The notes beneath the pieces were generated by a model, which saw only the letters and a list, made by a program, of their open reading frames with translations, did no database searches and was not told where the DNA came from. From positions 124,001 to 188,000 of the forward strand of contig CAJJDN010000150.1 of NCBI GenBank assembly GCA_905182985.1: DNA of 64,000 bases. The letters are read 5' to 3'. The translations under genes were made by a program, and so were the position numbers. The stretch is from Paramecium sonneborni. Taxonomy: Eukaryota; Ciliophora; Oligohymenophorea; Peniculida; Parameciidae. Positions within the stretch are counted from its first letter, which is position 1, and each line of letters starts with the position of its first letter. This document shows positions 1-14,972 of the stretch, piece after piece.

Positions 1-831
1 AGAACAATTTACAAATTTACAAACAAAACAGTTGATACAGAGGCTTTATTAAAGAAACTCTAGACAAAATCTTTAATAACCCTAACAAGAGACAATTATT
101 AATTGAATATGGGTTTGATGATTCAAAGAGATATAATATTTCTTCATTATACAGAAGAAGAAATGAAACTAAGAAAATTTAGATATTAATTAGGTAAGCA
201 TTGAAGCATAATTTGTTAATAGAAAAACGAAATAATTATATAACCAAATTACCTAAAGAATTGCATGAATATACACATTATACAGGAGATCAGAATGTAT
301 TTGGAGATGATACTCCAACTCATGTAAGATTAGTTGGAGATGTTCGTTCTGTATTTTTGGAAAATAGTAAATTCTTTAGACATTGTGGTATTGATAAAAT
401 ATAATCAATAGATCCAAATGAAAATAATAATAAGCGAATATAATATAATTCTTTGCATACTGTATACTTATTAGTGAAACAAAATGGAATTTGGGGTTTT
501 CCAAATATCAATATTGAAGATAAAGAAACCTTTAAAGAAACATAAACAAAATTATTCGAAAAAATGACATAAAATACTTGGCAAGTATTTATATATTATC
601 ATTTAGGTATACTATTTTAATAGACAGCCAAGGTTAGTAACAGTAGATCCTAATTCTGATGAAAATGCTAGAATCAAAGGAATTAAGACCATCTATTTTT
701 AAGCCAAACATTTATAAGGAAAAGTTTAGATTTTTGGATATGATGATTGGGCTTGGGTATCAAGATTAGAAATGAATAAATATCTAACAGAATAAGCTTA
801 TAATAAAGTCATTCATGCTTTAGATTTGTGA
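1..831 (+). CDS. Mitochondrial ribosomal protein mL46-like, 5' partial
   Basis: Probable large-subunit mitoribosomal protein mL46 (MRPL46), a Nudix-fold relative without the hydrolase signature. From about position 36 one frame runs to 584; a 22-nt intron (585-606, GTATTT...TTTAG) then joins to the TGA at 829-831. The central part (LLVKQNGIWGFPNINIED) matches the family's 'xLV+..xWxFP' strand. The C-terminal part (TIYFQAKHLQGKV, then DDWAWVSRLEMNKYL) matches the closing 'FFKA.YLSG ... WVTKEEL' region. The first ~35 bases stop in this frame, so the true start lies in an upstream exon or outside the window. Family assignment is by motif order only. Confidence 0.7.
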
Positions 832-904
832 GTTATTTTATAAAGTATATTTAAGAAAATTTTACATTTTCTATTTAGATAAAGTAATTAACCAATAATA
901 TAAA

Positions 905-1527
905 TCAAATTTTAAACTTAGGTTTCAAAGACTTTTTTTTTTGGAATGTTTCTCTATTTTCTTTATCACAATTAGGCTCTTATAAAGAATAGCTTGTATT
1001 TCTTAATGGTTATTTTGTTATTAATTCTATTGAATAGTTTTATCTTTTCTTTAAAGGAGCATTTGAAATTTAATCATCATTACTATTATTTGAGATTTAT
1101 TTTAACTTATTTTTCAAATCTAAATTTGTAGAACTTAATTTATGAATTGTAGATTGATGTTCTTAATGAACCAATTTTAATGCTTATATTTCTTAACCAT
1201 AACCATCTAGTTTTTTTGCTAAAAACCTTTCAAATTAAAATAATTGCCTATTTATATTACTAATCATTTAATTATGATCTATTTTCAAATTTATTTCTCT
1301 AATTACCCATGCACAAAGCTACTTGTACTCAATTAAAACACTTTCTATTAAATTATTGCTAGTATATGATTTTTTAGATAAACAATTTTATTACGACCCT
1401 CCACTAAAAATGCAAATAAATACAATTACTTATAAGGCACTCGTTAAGGGGTTATTGATTATTCAGATTTACAGGTAACTCTAAAGTTATGAGAAATATT
1501 TGAAAAAGTGCTCATCATTGTCTTCAT
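905..1527 (-). CDS. Small coiled-coil protein of unknown function
   Basis: A 200-codon gene starting at the ATG at 1527-1525 (in-frame TGA upstream) and ending at TGA 907-905. One 20-nt intron at 1404-1423. After a polar N-terminus, residues ~50-110 are helical and charged (FERFLAKKLDGYGQEIQ, then QSTIHKLSSTNLDLKNKLKQ), typical of a coiled coil. The tail is Lys/Gln-rich and ends KKKSLKPKFKI. I do not recognise a family. It lies downstream of the large secreted-protein gene on the same strand. Confidence 0.55.
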
Positions 1528-1764
1528 ATTATTCGTTAAAATAATAATCAAAATTATTGTAATACTAATCTATCATTCTCCAAAATTATTTTTTTCGTTT
1601 TAATAATTATGAACTTTTAGAAAAATTAAATCGAAATTAGACGGTGAGCCTGATGATTTAAAGTTCATAAAGAAATTAATATTTTCAAACTTTATAAAAA
1701 TTTTGGAATAAGTATTTTAAGGTAAGAAATTTACTAAGACTGCAATTTAATTTTTTAGAAACAA
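1528..1764. other. Intergenic stretch, no gene assigned
   Basis: About 240 bases between the small coiled-coil gene and the start of the duplicated block. Short open frames occur on both strands (for example a minus-strand run beginning MNFKSSGSPSNF), but none has a convincing start, splice pattern or coding-like composition. Confidence 0.4.
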
Positions 1765-2347
1765 TGTACAACAAATTATATTAATACTGAGTTTATTAAG
1801 AATTAAATCGCAAATAGAAATAAATAGCTAACCTTATTTTTGTAGAATAATGTTTTTTTAATTTTAAATTAAATCTCATTCCAAGAATTTTTCATCTAAA
1901 ATTGGATTGCTTATTTTAGTTTTGTTGATGGATGTTAAAGTTGCATTACCACAAATTTGGTTAAAATCATTTTTTAAACAAATTTAAATTTAAAGCTCAT
2001 TTTCATATGAAGTGGAATTTCTTAATAGAATTTATGGATCGCTTCTGATTTAAAACTATTCAATAGGAAATTAATCATATCTATTATCATAGTAAATATT
2101 AATGAAAATAGAAGGCTAAATATGAATAATTTTTTACATAATTAGTTTCATTATCTTTATTGAATATCATTACAAATTCTTCTGGAGAAATATTATTATA
2201 ATAAGAGGATAGGGAATGAGTGAAGGATATAATTTTGGCAGTGGATTCTCTAAAATTGGGAATAGAATAAATTCCAATAACAACTTTTTTTTAATTTGTA
2301 TAAGGTATAGCAACAAAATCCTTAAAAAAGGCTAGCTTATTAATAGA
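1765..2347. repeat. Left copy of a 583-bp direct duplication flanking the N gap
   Basis: Positions 1765-2347 read base for base like 2923-3505 (offset 1158) as far as I compared, with the 575-base N run between them. It includes a copy of the last ~160 codons of the secreted-protein gene (stop at 1878-1876). The simplest reading is that the two contig ends overlap and were scaffolded with a false gap, rather than a biological tandem repeat. Confidence 0.9.
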
Positions 2348-2922
2348 NNNNNNNNNNNNNNNNNNNNNNNNNNNNNNNNNNNNNNNNNNNNNNNNNNNNN
2401 NNNNNNNNNNNNNNNNNNNNNNNNNNNNNNNNNNNNNNNNNNNNNNNNNNNNNNNNNNNNNNNNNNNNNNNNNNNNNNNNNNNNNNNNNNNNNNNNNNNN
2501 NNNNNNNNNNNNNNNNNNNNNNNNNNNNNNNNNNNNNNNNNNNNNNNNNNNNNNNNNNNNNNNNNNNNNNNNNNNNNNNNNNNNNNNNNNNNNNNNNNNN
2601 NNNNNNNNNNNNNNNNNNNNNNNNNNNNNNNNNNNNNNNNNNNNNNNNNNNNNNNNNNNNNNNNNNNNNNNNNNNNNNNNNNNNNNNNNNNNNNNNNNNN
2701 NNNNNNNNNNNNNNNNNNNNNNNNNNNNNNNNNNNNNNNNNNNNNNNNNNNNNNNNNNNNNNNNNNNNNNNNNNNNNNNNNNNNNNNNNNNNNNNNNNNN
2801 NNNNNNNNNNNNNNNNNNNNNNNNNNNNNNNNNNNNNNNNNNNNNNNNNNNNNNNNNNNNNNNNNNNNNNNNNNNNNNNNNNNNNNNNNNNNNNNNNNNN
2901 NNNNNNNNNNNNNNNNNNNNNN
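2348..2922. other. Assembly gap (575 N)
   Basis: Run of N. Because both flanks carry the same 583-bp sequence, the real gap may not exist; collapsing the overlap would remove about 1,158 bases from the scaffold. Any open frame drawn across it is an artefact. Confidence 0.95.
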
Positions 2923-3505
2923 TGTACAACAAATTATATTAATACTGAGTTTATTAAGAATTAAATCGCAAATAGAAATAAATAGCTAACCTTATTTTTG
3001 TAGAATAATGTTTTTTTAATTTTAAATTAAATCTCATTCCAAGAATTTTTCATCTAAAATTGGATTGCTTATTTTAGTTTTGTTGATGGATGTTAAAGTT
3101 GCATTACCACAAATTTGGTTAAAATCATTTTTTAAACAAATTTAAATTTAAAGCTCATTTTCATATGAAGTGGAATTTCTTAATAGAATTTATGGATCGC
3201 TTCTGATTTAAAACTATTCAATAGGAAATTAATCATATCTATTATCATAGTAAATATTAATGAAAATAGAAGGCTAAATATGAATAATTTTTTACATAAT
3301 TAGTTTCATTATCTTTATTGAATATCATTACAAATTCTTCTGGAGAAATATTATTATAATAAGAGGATAGGGAATGAGTGAAGGATATAATTTTGGCAGT
3401 GGATTCTCTAAAATTGGGAATAGAATAAATTCCAATAACAACTTTTTTTTAATTTGTATAAGGTATAGCAACAAAATCCTTAAAAAAGGCTAGCTTATTA
3501 ATAGA
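2923..3505. repeat. Right copy of the 583-bp duplication at the N gap
   Basis: Matches 1765-2347. It forms the natural 3' end of the large minus-strand gene at 3034-7463 and continues without a break into its coding sequence, so this copy is in genuine context on its right side. Confidence 0.9.
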
Positions 3506-6500
3506 TGGCCAATTTCCATATGGAGTTAAGATATTAATAAGTGATGTACTTGATTTAATAATAGGAAGGCCAAATTAAGGATTTTATGAATTTAAATCGA
3601 AAGCAATAATATATTGAGCTTGATTATTGGTAGTGACTAAAACATTGAGTGACAAAAGTTTTTTATTTATTTAGAATAAAATAACTTTAACTTGATAAAA
3701 TTTAGTTTCTGAATCAATAAAAAATTAATCATCTTAGAAATTAATTAATTTAAATAATTCATTAGTTGTTTTAGTTAACAAGCCTTAATCATTATATTTA
3801 AAATGAGCAAAATAAATTCCATTATTGATATCTGTAAATAAAATAGTAGCAAATGAAGCACCATTAATTTAATATTTAATAAAGTCAAAGTCAGCAATAA
3901 ATAATTAATTGGTTCCAACATATTGATTATTTATAACATATTAATGAGTAATTGAAAATTGAGTACCATCATCATCAAAAGAAGCCACTACTATAAAATT
4001 AATAAAAGCAGAAAAGTCTTGATGATTAGTATTTAAAATAATGATATTCTTTGAATCAGGCATATAGATTTTAGCAATCTTTTAGAAACTTTTTAATGTA
4101 TAAATACCTTATCTAAATGGAGAACAAAGATCTTAGAATTTGCATTTATGAATATATAAACCAAATTAATTATTAATAATATTTTACCAAGCAGACAAGA
4201 TGAAATTTTAATCAGCAGATATGGATATTTAATAACATTCTTCTTAATCCAAATTGATTAATATTTTATTTTTAAATCTATTATTTAAATCTTGAAATAT
4301 TAAAGCATTTTTTGTTTAATATACTTAACCTGCTTATCCAAAAGATTGACCATCTAAAATCGGTGAACCAAAGTAGTCACTATCCTTAATTTTGAAAATG
4401 TTTGAGATTATTTAAGTTTCGCTTATACATTTTTAACATTTGATATTAAATTCAATAACCTAACCTGAATACCAGTCAGTTCCCATACTAATAAATTATA
4501 TTTAAGATTATTTGATAAATTGAAATATCTTTTTTTTACTATCAAATAGAGCTTATTAAATAAACAATTAACTTTATGTATTAAGTATTGTGATTTAAGA
4601 TTATGATGTTATAGGTTTAACACCAGTAATACCAGAAACTTATATTGCAATCACTTAATTATAAACATATTCAATTTAATCTGGTTTAGGAGTTAAATAT
4701 AAGGTAGGCTTAGTATAAATACTCAGAAATTAATGATTAGTAATATTATTGTAATACAAAATCATTTAATCTATACCATCAACAGCAAAATTAAAAATCT
4801 ATCCATCTTTTACTAATCCTTTTGTATCAATAACTTTATTTAAAGAAACATGAGATAAGACATTTGGTTAATAAATTAATATAACAGTTTATTATCCATC
4901 ACTTGCTCTTACATATAACCATCCTGTCTAAAAAGAATAATCTACAGTTAAGGGTTTCTATAATTTATAATTGTATAATGGAACATCTCTTAGTTTAAAT
5001 ATATTTTAAAGATTTTAAGAATTATATTCTTCAATTTATTATTAATCTTTTAATATCTATAAAATAAAAAAGCTATTAATTCCTACTACTATTTCCATTT
5101 CTGATCCTGTTAAAATTGAAACTTCTTTATGGATTATGAGACAAGGAGTATAAATTTCTGAAAAAGTTCCAATTAATAGAGAAGTTTATGTTTATATAAA
5201 TACTAGATTATTATTTTTATTTCCAAATACTTTAATTGGTGTAAATAATCCAGAAATATCAAACTTTTATATGTAAGTTTAATCAACAATTTATAATAAA
5301 CTAAATGGGTATTACAATTAATAAATTGATATTCTTTTCAATCCTGATTAAACTATATATATATTGTCTGATATTAATGCTACTGATGATATTTGATTTT
5401 CTATGACTGAATCATTAAATAGAATTTAAAGAATATTTTTTAAACTTCCTTCTTAAGCAGAGTAAACATAGATAGAAAACTGAGAACTTTAATGAATAAG
5501 AATTAATGTTGAACTTTAAATAAACCAATAAAAGAAACCTACGGATTTATCTAAAATTGAAGGAAGTCCAAAAGTATTATAATTATCGCACGATAACTGC
5601 TCCATATTTTAATTTAAGTTTTAACATCTGTAGATATATACTATTTTAGAAGTAACTTAATGCAACAAATAAAATTCTTTTTGATTTTCATTTAAAACAA
5701 GGTCAGAGTAAACAATTTGTTTTGGATCTGGCATATGTATGTTCTCTATTGAAAAATTCATCAATGATTGAATTTAATATGAAATGTAAGATTATTTTAA
5801 ATCTTTGTCTATTTATTTCATTGAAGTATATTATAAATTAGGTCCTGATGCAATTTAATCTAAATATAATGAATTAGATGGAATTGTAATAAATGTTTTA
5901 AATGGACTATTGTTAAAAGTATAAATCTGTGATTCGTTCTTTTTTAGAATATATAAATTAATAGTAACTGAACACTTTTTTACTGGTTATTCTATTGTTT
6001 CAGCTGTCAAAGTAATAATATTAGTTCTAGAACTAGAAGTATCAGCTCTATTCAATTGTAATAAACCATTATTTAGGAAAAATCGTTTTGCTATTTAAGA
6101 ATTGATACCAACTATGTCTTCATAATTAGGATTTACAATTATCTTATCTAAATTTTCTTATGAAATAAATATTTATTTTCCATTGTTTATACTGTATATA
6201 TGTATCATTGTTTTAATCCTAAGAATAATATACTTTTAACTCAATTAAATTTAATTTGAATTGTATTATTCTATTTGAGGTATTCTAATCTCATATTATA
6301 TTACTCCATTTTCAAACAGTATAAGTTTATCATTAAATACTAAAATTAACTTTTTTGTAATAGTTCCATCTTTTTAAATAGAGTGATTAATATCAAATCC
6401 CAAACATGCAGTTTTAAATGGATTAATTATCCATTCATCTAATTTCCACTCTAAATTTGGTAAATTTAATGACAACACATACAAACCCTTGTTTGAATCT

Positions 6501-7463
6501 AAAATATTAATTTAACCATTTGTGTCTATTTTAAAATCTACTAATGAAAAATGTAAAACACTTTCATCAATACCTAATAACTTAGCTAATATTGATTTTG
6601 TTAAAACTGTAATTGGAGTTCTTTATTAAAGAGTAAATATCTTTGTAAATTCAAATACTTCTAAAATGCTATCTTCTTTTAAAAACAATGTCTATCTCGC
6701 TTTTTCAGTTTCCCAAGCAGGTTCACTTCTAAAGTATAAGTTTTAATATTTTAAATTTTCAAATATGTACTTATGGAATTATACTATTCTATATTCAGTA
6801 TAATTATAACCAAGGGGATTGTCTATTAATTCAATACCGAAATAATTCTTATCTTATATATCAACTATTAGTAACCCATTTATATAATTATTAGGGTTTT
6901 CTGAATCAAGCAAATTGCAATCTACAACAACTTTGGTTTCTGATATAAAATCAAAATCAAAACATGAAAATCCATTTGTTTTTTCCCTTATTTTAATTGT
7001 TTCATTAAAATTAGTAAGTTTATTCTAATTCAAAATACCACTAAAGAAAATATACTCATTAATTACTCTTTTGAGTATAAAATTTGAAAATAAGTTTCGT
7101 TGAATCCTAATGCTACAAATGTATTAGTCCAGACTCCATTTTCATTTTATTTCTAAGGTTTTAAAGAAAGTATTTTTAAAGCTAACATAATTAAATTCTT
7201 TCTTACTTTATACATTAGTTGTTTATCCAATTTAGTGTAAAGGATTTAAAACTTGAAAAAAATTAATCTCTTGAGCGATTTTAAATTTCAAATTCTCTCC
7301 TGTGAAAAATTGTGTATTCAAATCCCATTCTTAGGTCTCATTTTCTGATGCAAATATATCATAAAATTATTCATTTGAAACTTGAATTAAGAAAGATACA
7401 TTTACCACATGATTAAGCAGAAACAAACAAAGTTATACAGAGTATATTTATAACAACTTTCAT
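3034..7463 (-). CDS. Very large secreted protein of unknown function
   Basis: Roughly 1,440 codons. It begins at the ATG at 7463-7461 with a clear signal peptide (MKVVINILCITLFVSAQS) and ends at TGA 3036-3034. Introns I can place: 7381-7405, 7182-7206, 7025-7055 and 3274-3295; the total is not a multiple of three, so at least one more is missing. The mature part is rich in Ile, Asn, Ser and Gln with scattered Cys, made of strand-like segments, and shows no transmembrane helix, so it is probably exported. It resembles the large uncharacterised extracellular proteins common in ciliates, but I see no named domain. The 3' end also exists as a truncated duplicate left of the N gap. Confidence 0.65.
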
Positions 7464-7748
7464 GATTAAATAATAATCAAAATATCTTTGAATTACTTTT
7501 TTAATAAATTATTTCCTATTAATTTATATGTAAATTCTTAAATCCCATTTTTAACGAATTCTTTCAATAAAATTGTAATATGAACTTTTTTTACTATTTT
7601 GCTTTAATTTCAACGAATTAAATGTTTGTTATTATTAATTTTGATAAGTATGTATCAGATAATATAGAAATATATATTTGATTGAATAACTAATATAAAA
7701 CAAGTGATTATAAGGTATTTAAGCTAATGTAATTAAGAATCTTTCATT
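7464..7748. promoter_or_regulatory. Upstream region of the secreted-protein gene
   Basis: AT-rich, without a supported gene. It should contain the 5' flank of the minus-strand gene that starts at 7463. No recognisable motif beyond A/T runs. Confidence 0.3.
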
Positions 7749-8003
7749 TCAATACACTTAAAATAAAAGATGGATAATAGTTAAAATAATTAAAATTTTA
7801 TTAAATAGAAGATTTGTTTGAATTTTAGAAATCTTAAGTTGGATATATAATAATTTTGTATTTTTGGCTTAAGGAAGAAACTTGAAATTGTTTAATAATT
7901 TTTTTGATTTATCTTTAATAAATTCTGGTAAAAAATGGGCCTGCTTTTTACTTTCTATGTTTTGAAAAGAGTGAATTAATAAAACAATTAATAAATTTTG
8001 CAT
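7749..8003 (-). CDS. Possible small secreted peptide
   Basis: An 85-codon open frame from ATG 8003-8001 to TGA 7751-7749. The N-terminus (MQNLLIVLLIHSFQ) looks like a signal peptide, followed by a basic segment (FIKDKSKKLLNNFKFLPQ). The hydrophobic C-terminal third is less convincing. In this code random frames stay open easily, so this is only a candidate; the remaining ~300 bases to the next gene hold nothing I can name. Confidence 0.3.
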
Positions 8004-8303
8004 CCTAAATAATTTATTTGAGTTCCAATTATCGAAAGGTCATTCATTCTATTATTATTAATTGAATTTTAAAGAATTAATATTGTAATTCTAATATATG
8101 AATTAAGGCAAATTAAAATAAAATATAGTATTCAGTTTATTTTAAATAAATTATATGATGCTTTGTTATTTACAAATATGATTTAATGATTAGAATTAAT
8201 TAATGATAGAAAAAATGTTAATGGAATTTGTAAATAATTAAAAAGTGATTTATTTGGTTTTAAATTAATAAAAAGTTATTAATAGAAATATAAAAATAAA
8301 TTA

Positions 8304-9834
8304 ATGGAGTGGAAAGAAACAATGAAGGATTATAAGAATGAAAGAATATTAAGTGAACAATTGAAAGATTAAAAAGATATATAAATAAAGGAGATAATAA
8401 AAGTATAGGAAAGAATAAAAGAACTTCATAGAATGAATGAAGAGTTTGAATTAAGATCATAATAAAATTAAGCTGTATTTTAATAATAATTTATGAATAG
8501 AGAATAAATTAACTTAAAAACGCAAAGGTGTAATAGTAAAAATAAGGAGAAGATAGAATTTAAGATTTAACGAAATAATTAGAGAAAGCAACAGCTGATT
8601 AGAATCAATTACAGTAGAAGGACATAAATATTGTTATATAATAGGAATAGATAATGGAAATGAAAGAGACTGTAATAATATAAATTATATATGTAATTAG
8701 TAAACGATGGAGATAGATGGAAGATTAAAGGTTTAAATAAATTTTGAAAATAAATATTAATAAATGGAAATTTAAGAGTAATTATAAGTGGATAAGAAGA
8801 GTATAGTTTTAAAAGGTTATGCTCTACAAGATTTCACAACATATACAATAAATAAAATGATAAAATTAGATTAAGAAGTTTAGAGAAGAGAATCAATAGA
8901 ATTAAATGGTGTTGTATTGACTATAATTTATAAATGATAAATATTAGTATTATTAACAGTAGAAAAGTATAGATAGGACAAAGAAAAGCTTTACATTCTT
9001 CTCTCAAAAAGCGGAATTTAGAGAGAGTAAATGTTAAGAAATAAAAGTTTAGGAAAGAGCATGGAATGATAGAATAATAAAATCTGAATAAATATTGCAT
9101 TTGAGAACAAAAGAGAGTTTGAATAAGAAGAGATTACCTAAGATATAAAATACAACAGTATCAATAGTGTAAAAATACATCAATATGCATAATTCTTAAA
9201 AATAGAAGGATGAAATGGAAGAATGTGAATAGAAAATATTCAAAATAAAATTAGACTAATTAGGAAGCTTATATAAAGTGTATAATATTCCAAAAGTACA
9301 TTAAGTATATTATTTATATAATGAAATAAAGGATGTCTTTAATAGATTATTGGAAGCATCTTAAAATAAAAAAGTAGTATTAGAAGAGGAATTAAATTTA
9401 ATGAATTAAAAATTAGCTCCAGTATAACATTGTATGTTTGTAATAAATGCAAGAGAGAATTGTTTAAAATAAGTTTTAAGTATATTAAAAGAGAATAATA
9501 ATAATAATGAAGTTGATAAAATAAAAGATAAATTAAAAGATCTTAGAATGATTAACATAAACACAATAGAATGCATAGTAAAGTGGCAATAATATTTTAA
9601 TAATAAAAATATGGGTTGTATATTTAAATTAGATGACAATGTTCCATATTAGGAGAGATTGTATAGTGATTATTAAGAATTAAGACCATTTCTTGAAGAT
9701 TTGTTCAAAGTTTCAGATTAGAGAGATCCTTTCTTTATTTAATTATTAGAGAAAGGAGAATAAAGATTATACATTAGAATAAGAAGAGCAGAAGCTGAAT
9801 TATTGAATTTGATAGTTAACAATATTTATTTTAA

Positions 9835-9838
<4 letters not shown>
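8304..9838 (+). CDS. Coiled-coil protein, unknown function
   Basis: 481 residues after removing three introns: 8475-8500 (26 nt), 8672-8700 (29 nt) and 8914-8947 (34 nt); each restores the frame exactly. ATG 8304 was chosen as the first ATG of the open frame (MEWKETMKDYKNER). Residues 1-~190 are strongly heptad-like (KQLEKATADQNQLQQKDINI). The C-terminal ~250 residues are helical but less regular and end QLLEKGEQRLYIRIRRAEAE. No named family. Its TGA (9836-9838) overlaps the ATG of the NEK kinase gene in the sequence ATGA, which is extremely tight for a eukaryote. Confidence 0.65.
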
Positions 9839-12474
<2,636 letters not shown>

Positions 12475-12624
12475 TAGGGTTGATTAGTTAAAATAATATA
12501 TAAATATAAATATATTAAATACTAAAATAATTAAAAAAGGATATTATAATTAATAAATAATCTTTAGATAAATAAATGATTATGTGAGTACAAATGCGAT
12601 TAAAAAATAAATTAAAATAAAGGT

Positions 12625-13335
12625 ATGTAAGGTAAGATATAGGATAAGAGCTTTGAAAATTATGTAAATAAGTTAAATAGAAACTATATTTTGAGATAGA
12701 ATTAGATTTAAATCAATAAATATAGATCATGCAATTTACCAAAGTAGATAATTCCAAATTCATTTCAATCAAGTGAAATGTTAAATAATTTAGAAAAGGC
12801 AAAGTTTCCAAATAAATCAGAGTTAATAAAAGCAAGAATATAGAGAGGGTATATTAGTATGAATAAATTGGGAGAAGAGAGTATATCTTAAAAGAATAAA
12901 GTAGTACAAAGATTTAATTTTGTAAGATTTGAATTGAAGATTCCAAAAACTTAAAGGTTATTAATGAGAAGTTTTAGTAATAGTAATAAAGCATAAGATA
13001 GAAGGATAAATATACGATAATAATTGGATAGTATAATATATAATGAAATTGACAATTTATAATAATGAGTATATAATAATGATTATAATAAAATATAATA
13101 TATTAAAGATAATCTAGTATAACAGATTTTATTAGAAGTAAATTATTATAAATAGAATGTGATTTATGGGAATATAGTTGGAATGGAGGAACAGCAATAG
13201 GAATAAAAGGAAAAGAAGCGGAGAGATAAGAAGTAATTATTCAATAATATTAATAGAAGAATAAAGTGTTAAAAAGATAGAATTGTTGAGTCATAATTGA
13301 TTATGAATAGGATGAAATTTTAGATTATTAAGTGA
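12625..13335 (+). CDS. Basic protein of unknown function
   Basis: 223 residues from ATG 12625 to TGA 13333-13335. One intron (13031-13069, 39 nt, long for this genome) is needed to skip an in-frame TGA at its end; if it is wrong, the gene ends there. Sequence is Asn/Gln/Lys-rich with a more conserved-looking centre (SELIKARIQRGYISMNKLG) and a charged helical C-terminal part (EEQQQEQKEKKRRDKKQ). No family recognised. Confidence 0.5.
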
Positions 13336-13396
13336 ATAATAATAATAAGAAAATAATCATTTATTATGAGACAATATTATATATATATAATTTATA

Positions 13397-14216
13397 TCAC
13401 TTCTTTATACAAATTGAAATTATTCCTATCAAATAAAATACACAACTAATTGTTGGCAATATTTAAAATTAATTATACAATAATAATACAAGTAATTATA
13501 ATCCTATTATTAAAGTATCAACCATTTCATTTACTACTGACACTTTATATTTCAACCATTATAAAAATGTAAAACTTATCAATACTGGAAATGATACTAA
13601 ATATATTAATATAGAATTCTCTATTTTATCTGAATAAAATCCAAAATTAAATAAAGACATCATTATGATAAATACTCCTTTAAATAATTAGAGATTTGAA
13701 TAATTAAATTTAAAATGATCTTCTATAATACCAGATCCTGTTTAACATATTTATCCAAATACTAATGCCCATATTGCTAATATTCTATCATTACTCATTA
13801 AATTCAAAATAAATCCAAACAAAAATAATATTGAACTCATTTTATTTTATAATTTGATACTATGTCGAATCAAATATTTAAAATCATAAACCAACATTAT
13901 TACTAATAAATCTATTTTACGTAATGCTCCAAAGATTGTAAAATAACCAATCGCATCTCACATATTTAGAATCAATACTTAATCCTCCTATTAATGATAA
14001 CATTAATGCATCATATTATGATTCTAAATTGTATTAGAATCTTTGTGAATCAATCAATAGAACAAATCCATATTAAATTGATAATGTCACATAATTTGGT
14101 GATAATTCTTTTAATATTCCCATTATGCCCAAACAACCTATTGTATTTATTACCATCAATAATTTTGAAGAATTATTCTATCCTATCACTTAATCCAATT
14201 AGTCTATACTTAACAT
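13397..14216 (-). CDS. Multi-pass membrane protein, family unknown
   Basis: 265 residues with one 22-nt intron (13957-13978). Start ATG at 14216-14214, stop TGA 13399-13397. I count about seven to eight hydrophobic helices, for example LMVINTIGCLGIMGIL, AIGYFTIFGAL, SSILFLFGFILNLM and the closing PTISCVFYLIGIISICI, with short polar loops and a Lys-Lys C-terminus (ICIKK), which resembles an ER-retrieval signal. No transporter signature I can name. Convergent with the gene ending at 13335. Confidence 0.55.
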
Positions 14217-14245
14217 ATATATAATTATATAATTATTTAATTAAA

Positions 14246-14666
14246 TCAATGAGGTTTTGGTTTATGACCATCTACATAAAAATTCCTTGTTGCTTTTGGT
14301 AATTATATTACTACATTCTCAAATCTCTCATCTATTTATACTTAACAACCTAATCTAGATGTTTCTGTCAATCCATATGCCAAATCTAATAAATCTTCTT
14401 CCTCAGCTATAGGCTAAGATAATTTATCATATAGTTATTCTATATCTATATTCATTTCTATTACTTGGTAATATTACATGACAGGTTGAACATGCTAATG
14501 ATTATTCACATGCACCTTCTAAATCTATCTCATTTTTATGAGCTATTTATAATAAATTCTATCCTATCTACCCTGTTACTTTTGTTAATGAATTATCTTT
14601 ATTTTTAAAAAAGAATGTCACCATTTTTTATTAAGCTGCACCATATTTTATTAAAACTCTTATCAT
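14246..14666 (-). CDS. Mitochondrial [2Fe-2S] ferredoxin (adrenodoxin type)
   Basis: 133 residues; intron of only 19 nt at 14446-14464. The start MIRVLIKYGAA is basic and amphipathic, as expected of a mitochondrial presequence. The cluster loop EGACEQSLACSTCHVIL supplies the C-x5-C-x2-C ligands, and the fourth cysteine is in RLGCQVQIDE. The segment IAEEEDLLDLAYGLTETS is the acidic helix used to dock ferredoxin reductase and partners. The C-terminus FYVDGHKPKPH matches the family's end. Such ferredoxins pass electrons for Fe-S cluster assembly in mitochondria. High confidence from the motif order and family-typical length. Confidence 0.93.
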
Positions 14667-14734
14667 CAAAATTATATAATTATGGTAATTATTACATTGC
14701 ATTTATTCATTCATTATATATTTTCTAACTAATT

Positions 14735-14884
14735 TCAAAAATCCTATTCAAATCTTCCCCTCTTTTCTTTCAATTTTCTATTCTTATCATTCTAATCCAT
14801 ATCGTATAACTTCTACCACTTTTACCTTCCATTTATATTTATTTTAGTAATCTTACTATATAACTTTCTATTTTTTTTCTTCAT
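14735..14884 (-). CDS. Possible small Lys-rich protein
   Basis: 50-codon open frame (MKKKNRKLYSKITKINING at the start) ending EKRGRFEQDF. It lies only 69 bases upstream of the ferredoxin start on the same strand. Very basic; could be a small ribosomal or nuclear protein, or chance. No family recognised. Confidence 0.25.
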
Positions 14885-14972
14885 TTCATTAATTTTTCAT
14901 AAATATCCATTTCAAATAGATTGCTTATTTAAATATGTTATGTTTATAATTTATTACTATTAATAATTTATT

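Noticed and set aside
1618..2120. Plus-strand frame starting near LDGEPDDLKFIKKLI
   Set aside because: No ATG (TGA immediately upstream) and it runs antisense to the real 3' end of the large secreted-protein gene.
2291..2932. Long minus-strand frame across the N run
   Set aside because: It consists almost entirely of N; only its ends are sequence, and those belong to the duplicated end of the secreted-protein gene.
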